A stretch of 64,000 nt of DNA from WHSO01 sp050485485. GTDB taxonomy: Bacteria > Pseudomonadota > Alphaproteobacteria > SMXQ01. Numbering within the stretch: the stretch's first letter is position 1; the number at the start of each line of letters is the position of its first letter. The notes beneath the pieces were generated by a model. The model was not told the origin of the DNA, did not search any database, and was given only the letters and a program-made list of their open reading frames with translations. The stretch covers positions 4,716 to 68,715 of the forward strand of contig JBJHBM010000009.1 of the NCBI GenBank assembly GCA_050485485.1. The letters run 5' to 3'. This document shows, one piece after another, positions 16,323-24,773 of this stretch. The position numbers and the translations under genes are program-made.

Positions 16323-16412
16323 TGGCGGATGGGGAGGGATTCGAACCCCCGAGGCACTTGCGTGCCTAACGGTTTTCAAGACCGCCGCCTTCGACCGCTC
16401 GGCCACCCATCC
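16323..16412 (-). tRNA. tRNA-Ser (anticodon UGA)
   Basis: On the minus strand the sequence begins GGATGGGTGGCCGAGCGG and ends CCCATCCGCCA. The acceptor stem pairs GGATGGG with CCCATCC, the discriminator is G and CCA is encoded. The anticodon stem-loop GCGGTCTTGAAAACCGT gives TGA as anticodon. There is a long variable arm (GGCACGCAAGTGCC) typical of serine tRNA, and the GGTTCGAATCC T arm. It lies 40 bp beyond the presumed prophage end and is intact. Confidence 0.93.
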
Positions 16413-16496
16413 GCACTGACGGCTCCGCCTGTCTTTGGCGGGTACGACGGAAAATGTAGCCGAAAGGGGGCACCTGGCGAAAGCCGCACGGCTGGC

Positions 16497-17960
16497 TCAG
16501 GGCTCGGAGGCCTTGAAGGTGTCGAGGACGACGTCCAGGTCGAAGGCCCGGGACGGGTCGAGCAGGGGGCTGCCGGCCACCCGCAGGGGGCCACCGTCCC
16601 ACTCGGCGACGTCGTAGGGGACGAGGCGGCGTTCGCCGGTGTTGAGGCGGTCGATGGCCGCGATCACCGAGCCTTCGCTGCGTATCGTCCGCGCCAGGCG
16701 TCCCGGCGGGACGCCGAGATGCTCCGCGAGCAGGTCGTCGCGCATGGCGCGGATCGCCTGCCTGCCGCGTGCGTCCGAGGCCTCGACCACGAGGTCGCAT
16801 TCGTCGTCGAGGCCGGTCGAACGGGCGTTGAGGTTGGCGGACCCGACCCGTAGCAGCCGGTCGTCGATCACGCCGACCTTGGCATGCACCCTGACAGGAC
16901 AGACGGGCTCCGGGCGGGCCACGGGATGGAACGTGCGCAGGCGGCTATGTCGGTCTGCGTCGTGGAGGAACGAGAACAGCCGGTCGCGGTTCTCCGCCAT
17001 GACATAGCTTTCGACGATGCCCTGGAGTGCCGCGTTGACGACCAGGACGATCTCCGGACCCTTCGGGCGGGACAGGCTTTCTGCCATGACCTCGGCCACC
17101 CGTGGCAGGGCGAAATACTGGGCTTCGACGTAGATCAGCTCCTCGGCCGCCGCGATCATGTCTTCGTTCAGCGCCTCGACTTCCCGAATCTCCTTATGGT
17201 CTCCATGGGCCGGGACGGTGCGGGCGACGCCCACGCTCTGCCTGCGGGCCGTCGGACGGAGGCCGCGCGGCCACGGATCGTGGCGAACGCCGATGGGCGG
17301 CAGCTTATCGCCTGAGACTTTCTGCCAGCGCATGTCCGATATTTCGCAGACGACCCGCGCGGCAGCTCCGTCCACGACCATCTGGACGTCGTGGATCGGC
17401 ATGTGGTCGGTCCCGTCGGCATGGGTCCGGTCCGGGTTTTCGGGCAGATGGTCGCGGTCGTCCCACCGGCCGCGCGTGAGATCCATGCCTCCCACGAAGG
17501 CGAGCTTGCCGTCGATGCACGCGATCTTGGTATGGCGGCAGGCGCCCACAGGGTGGGAGTCGTCGGTCCGGAAATGGATGCGGGGATGGTCGCTCCAGTC
17601 CGGCTCGAACAGTTCCGGAATTTCGCTGTTGCTCGCATATAGGAACGAGTTGCGCCAAATCAGGATGTGGATGTCGAGTTCCGGTCGTGCTTCGACCAGC
17701 CGCCGGAGAAAGGCGCCGAGGGCGATTCTTTCCCCATTCGGCCGGAGCCAGAGCCGGCTGTCGAAATCCCATCCGATCAGCACGATGCGCCGTCGCGCCC
17801 GCTCGCAGGCGTCGGCCAGGGCGCTGAAATAGGATTCGCCGTCCACGAGTAGGGCGAGACGTTCGGCACCGGCGATTTTCCAGCAGTTTCGCCCGGCGCG
17901 CAGGATCGCGGTTGCCGGCATGGCACAACGGGACATGGGATCGTATCGATCGGGACTCAC
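16497..17960 (-). CDS. Phospholipase D / cardiolipin synthase-like protein
   Basis: A 487-residue protein with two HKD motifs: HTKIACIDGKLAFVGGMD near residue 143 and HAKVGVIDDRLLRVGSANLN near residue 357. Each is followed by the usual Gly/Ser/Asn residues. The two half-sites would together form one active site acting on phosphodiester bonds. No signal peptide or clear membrane anchor is seen. Divergent to it, with 82 bases between, run the genes for a UPF0104 membrane protein and an EEP hydrolase. This trio is often found together and suggests phospholipid metabolism. Confidence 0.86.
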   Translation of the reverse strand: MSPDRYDPMSRCAMPATAILRAGRNCWKIAGAERLALLVDGESYFSALADACERARRRIVLIGWDFDSRLWLRPNGERIALGAFLRRLVEARPELDIHILIWRNSFLYASNSEIPELFEPDWSDHPRIHFRTDDSHPVGACRHTKIACIDGKLAFVGGMDLTRGRWDDRDHLPENPDRTHADGTDHMPIHDVQMVVDGAAARVVCEISDMRWQKVSGDKLPPIGVRHDPWPRGLRPTARRQSVGVARTVPAHGDHKEIREVEALNEDMIAAAEELIYVEAQYFALPRVAEVMAESLSRPKGPEIVLVVNAALQGIVESYVMAENRDRLFSFLHDADRHSRLRTFHPVARPEPVCPVRVHAKVGVIDDRLLRVGSANLNARSTGLDDECDLVVEASDARGRQAIRAMRDDLLAEHLGVPPGRLARTIRSEGSVIAAIDRLNTGERRLVPYDVAEWDGGPLRVAGSPLLDPSRAFDLDVVLDTFKASEP

Positions 17961-18042
17961 AGGCTACGAAAGGTAACGCCATGGCTCGGGACTTGTTCCA
18001 AGCGGTAGCGGAACACTCGGAACAGCCGGGCGTTCCCCTCGT

Positions 18043-18987
18043 ATGCGTGCCCGCAGATGGCTCATGATTCTGGGCGTAGCCGCCACGCTGGGCGGCTTTT
18101 ATCTTCTCTATCGCGTCCTCACACGTTACGATCCCGACGAACTGCTTGATGCTCTCGGTGCCGTGGCCTGGGAACGGGTCGGGTTTGCGGTGCTTTTTAC
18201 CGTCGGCGCTTTCCTTTGCCTTATCGCTTTGGAATATCTGGCGGTTTCCTATACCCGCCACAAGGTGCCGTTACGGCATGTGGCGCGGACCACCGTCGCG
18301 GCGCTGGGAATCGGGCATAGCCTCGGTCTCGCGGCCCTGAGCAGCGGCGGGGTCCGCTACCGGATGTACCAGCGTCATGGGCTCAAGGTAAAATCCGTGG
18401 GCGAGATCATCTTCTTCTCCGCAGCAAGCGTCGCAGTGGGAGTGGGAGCGCTCGGCGGTGCCGCGCTTCTGTGGCATGGCGAGGTCATCGGTAGCCTCCT
18501 GGGCATTCCCGTTCCCGCGATCAGAACGGTCGCCTTTGCCGCCTGGGGTTTCGTTGCCGTCTATATCGTGCTCTGCGCGCTCGCGAAGCCCGTCACGATC
18601 AAGTCCCGGACATTCCGCCTGCCGTCATGGAAGACGGCATGCGGCCAGACGGTCCTGAGCGCGCTCAAGTATCTGTGTGTGGCCGGCGTGCTCTATGTCC
18701 TCGTCGACAACTTCGCAGACACCGATTACCCGACGGTTGCCGCGCTGTTCGTCGGAGCCGACCTCTCGGCGCTCCTCGCCCATGTGCCGGGGGGATGGGG
18801 ATTGCATGAATACATCATCACGACCGCCCTGCCGGGGGCGGGAGTATTTCTGGGCGTCCTCGCGTTCCGGGGAATCTATTATCTGCTGCCGCTGTTCGTG
18901 GGGCTGGGAATCTTCATCCATGATGAGTGGGCAGGCGTAAGGGCGCATCGGCGGACATCCGGCCCGCCCGAGGCCCGGGGAGCGTAA
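18043..18987 (+). CDS. Lysylphosphatidylglycerol synthetase-like membrane protein (UPF0104)
   Basis: A 314-residue integral membrane protein with about eight hydrophobic segments. The N-terminal segment (MILGVAATLGGFYLLYRVL), SLGLAALSSGGVRYRMYQRHGL and HVPGGWGLHEYI are typical of the transmembrane flippase part of MprF-type proteins. The cytosolic aminoacyl-transferase part of MprF is absent, so transport or remodelling of a phospholipid rather than lysine transfer is likely. It is followed 6 bases later by an EEP hydrolase, so the two are probably co-transcribed. Confidence 0.82.
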   Translation: MRARRWLMILGVAATLGGFYLLYRVLTRYDPDELLDALGAVAWERVGFAVLFTVGAFLCLIALEYLAVSYTRHKVPLRHVARTTVAALGIGHSLGLAALSSGGVRYRMYQRHGLKVKSVGEIIFFSAASVAVGVGALGGAALLWHGEVIGSLLGIPVPAIRTVAFAAWGFVAVYIVLCALAKPVTIKSRTFRLPSWKTACGQTVLSALKYLCVAGVLYVLVDNFADTDYPTVAALFVGADLSALLAHVPGGWGLHEYIITTALPGAGVFLGVLAFRGIYYLLPLFVGLGIFIHDEWAGVRAHRRTSGPPEARGA

Positions 18988-18993
18988 GCCGTC

Positions 18994-19773
18994 ATGGCGG
19001 ATGTCATTCGGGTTGCGACCTACAATATTCATGGCTGCGTCGGCGGCGACAGGCGTCACGATCCCGACCGCGTGATCGCCGTTTTGAAGGAAATCGATGC
19101 CGATATTTTCGGGCTTCAGGAAGTCGGCGGCAGGTTCGTCGGAGGCATGGAGCAGTTCGATTACATCGCCGAACATCTCCATTTGTCGGGTGTACGCGGG
19201 CCCAACCTGATCCGCCGCAAGGCGGAGTTCGGGAATGCCCTGTTCGTGCGGGGAAGGGTCTTGCATGCCGATCTCATCACCTTGACCGTCAGCCGTTTCG
19301 AATCCCGCGGCGCGATCGATGCGACCGTGGAGATAGACGGCATATCGATCAGGGTGATCGCGACCCATCTCGGGCTGCGCCGGCGGGAACGCCGCCGCCA
19401 GATCGCCCGTCTCGCCGAAAGGCTGGAGGGACGCCATCATCCGTTCACTATCGTGCTCGGGGATTTCAATATTTTCGGGCGGGAGCGCAAGGTGCTGACG
19501 CATCTCGGCGCGCCGCCCATGCTGGCGCGGCTGCGCACGTTTCCGGCCCGCCGTCCGATCCTGGCGTTGGACCGCGCCTGGACGATTCCCAACGACCGCC
19601 TCATCGCCACCCGGGTGCATCGCACCCCTTTGGCCAGGCAGGCGTCGGACCATCTGCCGCTGGTGGCGGAGGTCGCCGCATACAAGGCGGAGGAAGACCC
19701 ACCCGTCACGGCAAAGCCGCTGGCCTCAAGCCGACGCCTTGTGGCGGTAACGGGAAACGGCTTGGAAGCGTGA
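18994..19773 (+). CDS. Endonuclease/exonuclease/phosphatase (EEP) family hydrolase
   Basis: A 259-residue enzyme with the EEP active-site set: ATYNIHG (Asn), FGLQEVGG (Glu), a His in IATHLGLRRRERRRQ, LGDFN (Asp-x-Asn) and QASDHLPLVAEV (Ser-Asp-His). It hydrolyses phosphodiester or phosphomonoester bonds with a divalent metal. No signal peptide. Given the neighbours (PLD-like and UPF0104), a lipid-head-group substrate is more likely than DNA, though this is inferred. The start ATG 18994 follows the previous stop by 6 bases. Confidence 0.83.
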   Translation: MADVIRVATYNIHGCVGGDRRHDPDRVIAVLKEIDADIFGLQEVGGRFVGGMEQFDYIAEHLHLSGVRGPNLIRRKAEFGNALFVRGRVLHADLITLTVSRFESRGAIDATVEIDGISIRVIATHLGLRRRERRRQIARLAERLEGRHHPFTIVLGDFNIFGRERKVLTHLGAPPMLARLRTFPARRPILALDRAWTIPNDRLIATRVHRTPLARQASDHLPLVAEVAAYKAEEDPPVTAKPLASSRRLVAVTGNGLEA

Positions 19774-19944
19774 CCTTTGCCGCCCATGTGTGGGATCGTC
19801 TACGGCAAGCGGGAAGGGGACCGGCGCCGTTTGTCATATCTTGGCCCTTGGCGCCGGCCCACCGAACGGCTAGCTTGATACCCAATGCGGCGCCGGGGGC
19901 CGTCGCCATAAAAGCAGGCGCCGTTTGGCACCGCGGAAAAAAGC

Positions 19945-20595
19945 ATGGATCACGTCGCGGGGATCATTGCGGAATATGGCCATCTGGCCTATCCGATCAT
20001 CTTTCTTTGGACCTTCTTCGAAGGGGAAACGATCGTCATTTTCGGCGGTTATGCCGCCTATTACGGAATCATGGATGCCTTTTGGTTGTTCATGGTGGCG
20101 TGGTTCGGATCCTTTTTCGGCGATCAGACTTGGTATTACATCGGCCGTTTCTACGGGCCGAGGCTGTTGAAGCGGTTTCCCCGGTGGACGCGCGGCGTGC
20201 TGCACGTCTCCGAGTTGATGCACCACTACGGCGTGTGGTTCATCCTGTCGTTCCGCTTCGTTTACGGCGTGCGCAACGTGAGTTCCTTCGCCATCGGGAC
20301 GATCCACTACCCGCGCCTCAAGTTCCTGGGTCTGAATTTCATCGCCGCCGGCCTGTGGGCGGCGTCGTTCGTGGGATTCGGCTACGGTTTCGGCATTCTG
20401 ACCGAGGCCGTGGCGACGCAGCTCTCCGACACGCTTCTGGGGGAGGCCGCGACCGCCATGGGCCTCGCTTTCCTCGCCCTTTTCCTGTGTGTCGCGTTCC
20501 TGCTGCTGCGGCGCCAGCGCAGGCGGTTGGAAAACGGCGAAACCGTCCTGATCGCCGCCTCGCTGCGTCCGGATGCGCCGGAGCGGAAGCGTTAA
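19945..20595 (+). CDS. DedA family membrane protein
   Basis: A 216-residue membrane protein with the SNARE-associated/VTT domain signature. FFEGETIVIFGGYAAYYGIM carries the Glu in the first re-entrant loop, then come FGDQTWYYIGRFYG and the basic motif SFRFVYGVRNVSSFAIGT. Family members flip undecaprenyl phosphate or other phospholipids. Length is typical. The stop overlaps the stop of the convergent YciI gene by 4 bases (shared ttaa). Confidence 0.87.
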   Translation: MDHVAGIIAEYGHLAYPIIFLWTFFEGETIVIFGGYAAYYGIMDAFWLFMVAWFGSFFGDQTWYYIGRFYGPRLLKRFPRWTRGVLHVSELMHHYGVWFILSFRFVYGVRNVSSFAIGTIHYPRLKFLGLNFIAAGLWAASFVGFGYGFGILTEAVATQLSDTLLGEAATAMGLAFLALFLCVAFLLLRRQRRRLENGETVLIAASLRPDAPERKR

Positions 20596-20921
20596 TCGCC
20601 GAACCAGCTGCGTTGCCACGGGATGACCCGCGTGCTGCGCTGCTTCTCCCGGCAATAGGGCTCCTGCGCGGCGATGGCCTCGGCTTCGGCGAAGCTTCCC
20701 GCGCGGACGATGACGATGCCGCCGGCGTGCCGCTTGCCGGTTTCGTCCTTGGCGGAGCCGGAGCCCATCAGGATACCTCGGTCGAGCAGGTCCTGAAGAT
20801 AGGCGTGGTGCTGCTTCGCCAGCTCGTCGGGCGCGAGCTTCGTCGGCGGCGGGTCGTCCTTCATTTCCGACAGGCAGACATAGAGCTGTTCCACGCGGGG
20901 GCGGACGGGTGTCTCGGCCAT
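20592..20921 (-). CDS. YciI-like protein
   Basis: A 109-residue protein of the YciI fold (dimeric alpha-beta barrel). It has the HHAYLQDLLDRGILMGSG segment with a conserved His, then GGIVIVRAGSFAEAEAIAAQ and EPY. Members often act as small decyclases or dehydrochlorinase-like enzymes using a His/Asp pair. The start codon lies one base after the amidohydrolase stop, so both are in one operon (the amidohydrolase first). It may act on the product of that enzyme. Confidence 0.78.
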   Translation of the reverse strand: MAETPVRPRVEQLYVCLSEMKDDPPPTKLAPDELAKQHHAYLQDLLDRGILMGSGSAKDETGKRHAGGIVIVRAGSFAEAEAIAAQEPYCREKQRSTRVIPWQRSWFGD

Positions 20922-20922
20922 G

Positions 20923-22407
20923 TCACGCGGCCTCCTGGATGCGTTTCAGCTCCTTGGCCACGGCATTCTCGACGGCCGTGCCCTTGAAGAAGTCGGGATT
21001 CACGCCGGCATGCAGCCGCACCATGTTGGTGAAGGCGAAATCGCGGAAGTCGTTATCGTCGATCAGCTCCTTCTCGACCAGCTCGTAGGCCTCGGCCAGC
21101 GTCTCGCGCATGTCCGGCACGTCCCAATGGGAGACATCGGAGGAGAACATGGCGCCGAGCCGTGCGTCCTTGTGGTTCATGCGGGTGTCGAAGGCGGTCG
21201 AAATCATGCGGTCGTCGGCCTCGCAGCCGAAGAAGAAGTGCGGCACGAACAGGTGGTAGATGTCCTCCACCTTCGAGATGCCGCATCGCGCGAAGTCGTC
21301 GAGATGCGCTTCCGGCTCCGGGTTGAAGCCGGGCCGGGCGCCGGTCGAGGTCCGGTCGGCATGGGTGCGCAGCGCGTCGACGAACGGCCGATAATGGTCG
21401 CCGCCGAAGCGCGTGCACAGATCGGCGAGAAGCTCGCGGTCGATGCGGGCCGGATCCAGGGTCTCGCGCATGGTGGCGATGTTGCGCTTCTCCCAGTGCT
21501 CCCACAGGTCGTTGTAGAGCTGCACCGCCCACGAGACGCCGCCTTCGAGGAATCCGAAGCGCAATTCCGGGAACCGGCGCGTCACGCCGCCGAGGAACAG
21601 GGCCTTGCAGAAAGCGTCGTTGGCCATCGCGAAGGCGCCGCAATGATTATAGACGTAATTGGAGATCGAGCGTCGAGGCCCCCAGCCCTGGCCGCCGACA
21701 TGGGCGGTGGGAGCCACCTTCAATTCCACGCATTTGCGCCACAGCGGGTCGTAGTCGTAGGGGCTGTCGAGGGCGAGCGGATCCACCCACGGCGCGAGAT
21801 GGGCGACTTCGGGTGCCGCGCGTTCGATCGCCGGGATCGGCCGGAAGTTGAGGTTGGTGAGCTGCACCGCCTTGAGGCCGAGCGTGCTGACGCAATAATC
21901 GAGCTCCGCGGTGGCTTCCTCCGGGGTCCAAGTCGGGATCACCGCGGCGATCGTCATGCGGTCGGCGTGAGGGCCGAACAATTCGGCATTCATGCGATTG
22001 AGGGCGCGGCAGCCGACCTGTCGAATCTCATCGTCGCGATGGGTGCCGAACAGAAACTGCGAGGTGTAGACCACCGCATAGTCGAGCCCCATGTCGTCCA
22101 TGCGCGCGCGGAACAGGGCGGGCAGCATGGCGGTGGCGAGGTCGAGCGTGTTCTTGGACGGCATGGTCCAGAACGGCGGGCGCCGCGCCTGGCGGTCGTA
22201 GCGTTCCGCTTCCGTGAGACGATGCCAGCTTCCCGCGCCGAGGCGTGTCTTGAGGTATCGATCGACGAACTGCGCGCCGCCTTCCTCGCGCAGATATTCG
22301 AGCAGAAGGGGGTGGTATTCCTGTGTGTGTCCGTCGCCGTCGATGACGGGATGATCGAGCTTCTGGCGCAGCTTGGCGGAACGGGACTCGGTGCGGTCGA
22401 AAGGCAT
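20923..22407 (-). CDS. Amidohydrolase 2 family metal-dependent hydrolase/decarboxylase
   Basis: A 494-residue TIM-barrel protein. I start it at ATG 22407, preceded by gggagatg. Metal-binding motifs are seen: VIDGDGHTQEYH near residue 20, TAHVGGQGWG in the middle, and SSDVSHWDVPDM near the C-terminus. The family includes carboxymuconate and aromatic acid decarboxylases as well as ring-opening hydrolases. A second copy of the same kind is at 35470-36927. Length is above that of the short ACMSD type (about 340). The substrate cannot be read from the sequence. Confidence 0.8.
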   Translation of the reverse strand: MPFDRTESRSAKLRQKLDHPVIDGDGHTQEYHPLLLEYLREEGGAQFVDRYLKTRLGAGSWHRLTEAERYDRQARRPPFWTMPSKNTLDLATAMLPALFRARMDDMGLDYAVVYTSQFLFGTHRDDEIRQVGCRALNRMNAELFGPHADRMTIAAVIPTWTPEEATAELDYCVSTLGLKAVQLTNLNFRPIPAIERAAPEVAHLAPWVDPLALDSPYDYDPLWRKCVELKVAPTAHVGGQGWGPRRSISNYVYNHCGAFAMANDAFCKALFLGGVTRRFPELRFGFLEGGVSWAVQLYNDLWEHWEKRNIATMRETLDPARIDRELLADLCTRFGGDHYRPFVDALRTHADRTSTGARPGFNPEPEAHLDDFARCGISKVEDIYHLFVPHFFFGCEADDRMISTAFDTRMNHKDARLGAMFSSDVSHWDVPDMRETLAEAYELVEKELIDDNDFRDFAFTNMVRLHAGVNPDFFKGTAVENAVAKELKRIQEAA

Positions 22408-22527
22408 GGTGGCATCTCCCTTTTCGGCTGTCCCTGCATGTGTGCCGCGTTTCGACACGGCTTTCGGGAAGCCTAGACCCGGGCCGTCGGACGGGCAAGG
22501 ATCGCGGAAGTGGTCTATGCTTATTCC

Positions 22528-23097
22528 ATGAAGGGACGTCATTGCTCCGGTACCTTCGGCGGCCTCGTGCTCGTGCTGCTGGCCGCCGCGGCCCTGCCTG
22601 CGGGGCCGCGCGCGGAAGAGGCGGTGCGGGTGCTGGTGTCGGAGCCCGGCGTGCGGGCGGCCGCGGCGGGCGTGGCCGTGCGCGTCGAGGGCGAGACGGA
22701 CCGCGAGGCGCTGCGGATTGCCGCCTTCGCCAACGACGCCCTGCGTCGCGCCGGCCTCAAGCCGTATTCCGTGGCTCCGATGCGGCTTTACCTCAAGTAC
22801 GTGCGGCCGAGGGTGCTGTCTTTGCGCGAGCGCCCGGACGTTTCGGTGATCGGGCGGGGCGGCTCTTCGGGGCGGACCTCGCTCGGCATCGAACTGCAGG
22901 TGCCGACGGACAGCGAACCGGGGCCGGCGGCGCCTGCACGCCATGTCCTCGCCGCGCGTCTCGAGAATGCGTCGGGCACGGTGTCCTGGCAGGCAGAAGC
23001 GGAGATGGAGATCGAGGACGACGGCAGGGGTCAGGAGGCGTTGCGCCGGCTCACGGAGACCGTCGCCGCGGCACTGGCCCGGGCCGCGACCCCCTGA
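22528..23097 (+). CDS. Secreted hypothetical protein
   Basis: A 189-residue protein. From ATG 22528 it begins with a signal peptide (MKGRHCSGTFGGLVLVLLAA, ending AEEA near residue 33). A GTG at 22510 would add six residues before the signal and is less likely. The mature part has an alpha/beta pattern (VRVEGETDREALRIAAFAND, then SVAPMRLYLKYVRPRV) but no motif that I recognise. Upstream is a divergent amidohydrolase gene at 120 bases. Confidence 0.6.
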   Translation: MKGRHCSGTFGGLVLVLLAAAALPAGPRAEEAVRVLVSEPGVRAAAAGVAVRVEGETDREALRIAAFANDALRRAGLKPYSVAPMRLYLKYVRPRVLSLRERPDVSVIGRGGSSGRTSLGIELQVPTDSEPGPAAPARHVLAARLENASGTVSWQAEAEMEIEDDGRGQEALRRLTETVAAALARAATP

Positions 23098-23107
23098 GAG
23101 CGACTTC

Positions 23108-23530
23108 CTAAAGTATGCGGATTTTCCGTTCGGCGGCCTTGCCCATGCGGCGCAGTGTCGCGCCGCACAGAGGTATCAGCAGCAGGGGCGGTACGATCGT
23201 CACCATCACCCTGTAGAACTTCTCGTTGCTGGCGCCGACGAGGTAGCGCGTCACGCAGTCGCTGCGCTCGGTCGGCGTGGGCCTTGCGCGGCACATCGCG
23301 ATGCGACTCTTCTGGACATATTCCGGCTCTCCCCGGAACACGTCGCCGACGTTTGTATGAGAGCCCATTCCCCACAGCCACGCGGCCGCGAGCAGCCAGT
23401 ATCCCGTCTTCACGAGGCTGCGCTGAGCGATCTCGACGTGCGCGGGCAGGCGCAGCGAGCGTAAGCGGGCAAGGAGCCGGAAAGGGGATCCCATGCCGTG
23501 TCGGGGGGCGTTGCGTCCGATCTGCGTCAT
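23108..23530 (-). CDS. Hypothetical membrane protein
   Basis: A 140-residue protein from ATG 23530 on the minus strand. Two hydrophobic segments (YWLLAAAWLWGMG and MVTIVPPLLLIPLCG) flank a short loop with two cysteines (MCRARPTPTERSDC). Its function is not known. It is convergent with the secreted protein gene (10 bases apart) and divergent from the lytic transglycosylase gene, with 123 bases between the two starts. Confidence 0.5.
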   Translation of the reverse strand: MTQIGRNAPRHGMGSPFRLLARLRSLRLPAHVEIAQRSLVKTGYWLLAAAWLWGMGSHTNVGDVFRGEPEYVQKSRIAMCRARPTPTERSDCVTRYLVGASNEKFYRVMVTIVPPLLLIPLCGATLRRMGKAAERKIRIL

Positions 23531-23653
23531 GGCGGAATCGTCGCCGCCGGCCCTTAAACAAATCCTAACCGGCGGTGGCGCCATGACGCCCCGAATGCGG
23601 TTGCGCGTTGCGCATGCCTTGTGGCACAAGGGCTTGGGGTCGGAGATAGGCCG

Positions 23654-24733
23654 ATGATTCGATTTAAATTCAATGCGATTGTCGTGGGCGGCGTGGTCGC
23701 GGCGATGGCGCTGTCCATTCCGCTTCTTTCGGTGCCGGTTCAGCCGCGCGCGCAGGAAGCCGCCGCCGATGGCGCCGACGGCGCTTCGCCGGAATTCAAG
23801 GCCTGGGTGGAGGCGGTCTACCAGGAAGGGCTGCAACGCGGCATCGGCAAGGCGACGCTCGACGCGGCGCTGACGGGGCTGGTGCCGCTGCAGCGCGTCG
23901 TGCAGCTCGACCGCAAGCAGCCGGAATTCGTCCAGACCTTCGATCAGTACATCGCGGCGCGCGTGACGGACTGGCGCGTGCAGACGGGGCGCGCGCGCCT
24001 TGCCGAGAATAGCGCGCTGCTGGAGAAGATCGGAAGCGCCTACGGCGTCCAGCCGCGATTCATCGTGGCGCTGTGGGGGGTGGAAACGAGCTTCGGGCGC
24101 GCGACCGGGAGCTTTTCCGTGGTCCAGGCCCTGGCGACGCTCGCCTTCGACGGGCGCAGGGGCGAATATTTCCGCCGCGAGCTGTTCAACGCGCTCGAGA
24201 TCATCGACGCCGGCCACGTCACGGCGGACGCGATGAAAGGGTCGTGGGCCGGGGCGATGGGGCAGAACCAGTTCATGCCCTCGAGCTTCCTCAATTTCGC
24301 CGTGGACTTCGACGGCGACGGGCGGCGCGACATCTGGGGAACGCGCGCCGACGTGTTCGCGTCCACCGCCAATTACCTCCGGCAATCGGGCTGGCGGGCT
24401 GATCAGACGTGGGGGCGGCGGGTGCAGGTGCCGCCCGCGCTCGCGGCCCGCTTCAAGGAGCTGCTGCCGCCCGATCCGCCGCGCGGCTGCACGGCGCTTC
24501 GGCATCTCTCCGTCGAGAAGCCGTTGCCCGAATGGGCGCGGCTCGGCGTCACCAATCCGGACGGCAGCCCGATCCCGCAGCGCGACATTCCGGCTTCCCT
24601 GGTGATGCCGGAAGGGCCCGAAGGACCGGCGCTGCTCGTCTACAACAATTTCCGCGTGACGCTGCGCTGGAACTGCTCGGTTTCGTTCGCGGCCTCGGTC
24701 GGCATCCTTGCCGATCGGCTGCAAGGTCTATAA
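23654..24733 (+). CDS. Lytic murein transglycosylase, MltB-like
   Basis: A 359-residue enzyme with an N-terminal signal-like hydrophobic segment (residues 7-28). It shows the MltB/SLT_2 pattern: FIVALWGVETSFGRATGSFS with the catalytic Glu near residue 143, GSWAGAMGQNQFMPSSFLNF, and FDGDGRRDIWGTRADVFAS. It cleaves the glycan strands of murein, forming anhydromuramic ends. ATG 23654 is chosen because the longer frame at 23621 has no signal-peptide shape. The gene next to it codes for RlpA, another murein enzyme. Confidence 0.88.
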   Translation: MIRFKFNAIVVGGVVAAMALSIPLLSVPVQPRAQEAAADGADGASPEFKAWVEAVYQEGLQRGIGKATLDAALTGLVPLQRVVQLDRKQPEFVQTFDQYIAARVTDWRVQTGRARLAENSALLEKIGSAYGVQPRFIVALWGVETSFGRATGSFSVVQALATLAFDGRRGEYFRRELFNALEIIDAGHVTADAMKGSWAGAMGQNQFMPSSFLNFAVDFDGDGRRDIWGTRADVFASTANYLRQSGWRADQTWGRRVQVPPALAARFKELLPPDPPRGCTALRHLSVEKPLPEWARLGVTNPDGSPIPQRDIPASLVMPEGPEGPALLVYNNFRVTLRWNCSVSFAASVGILADRLQGL

Positions 24734-24773
24734 ACTCGCAATATCTGTGCACCACGCGCCGGGGCGACACAAC

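Noticed and set aside
16323..16412. tRNA-Ser as the integration site of the prophage
   Set aside because: The tRNA is whole and no duplicated 3' end is visible. The tail genes and terminal repeats point to Mu-type transposition, which does not use tRNA sites.
18927..20987. A 686-codon open frame on the + strand across the EEP, DedA and YciI genes
   Set aside because: It is in the wrong frame relative to three well-supported genes, is Arg/Gly-rich as GC-rich shadow frames are, and has no domain pattern.
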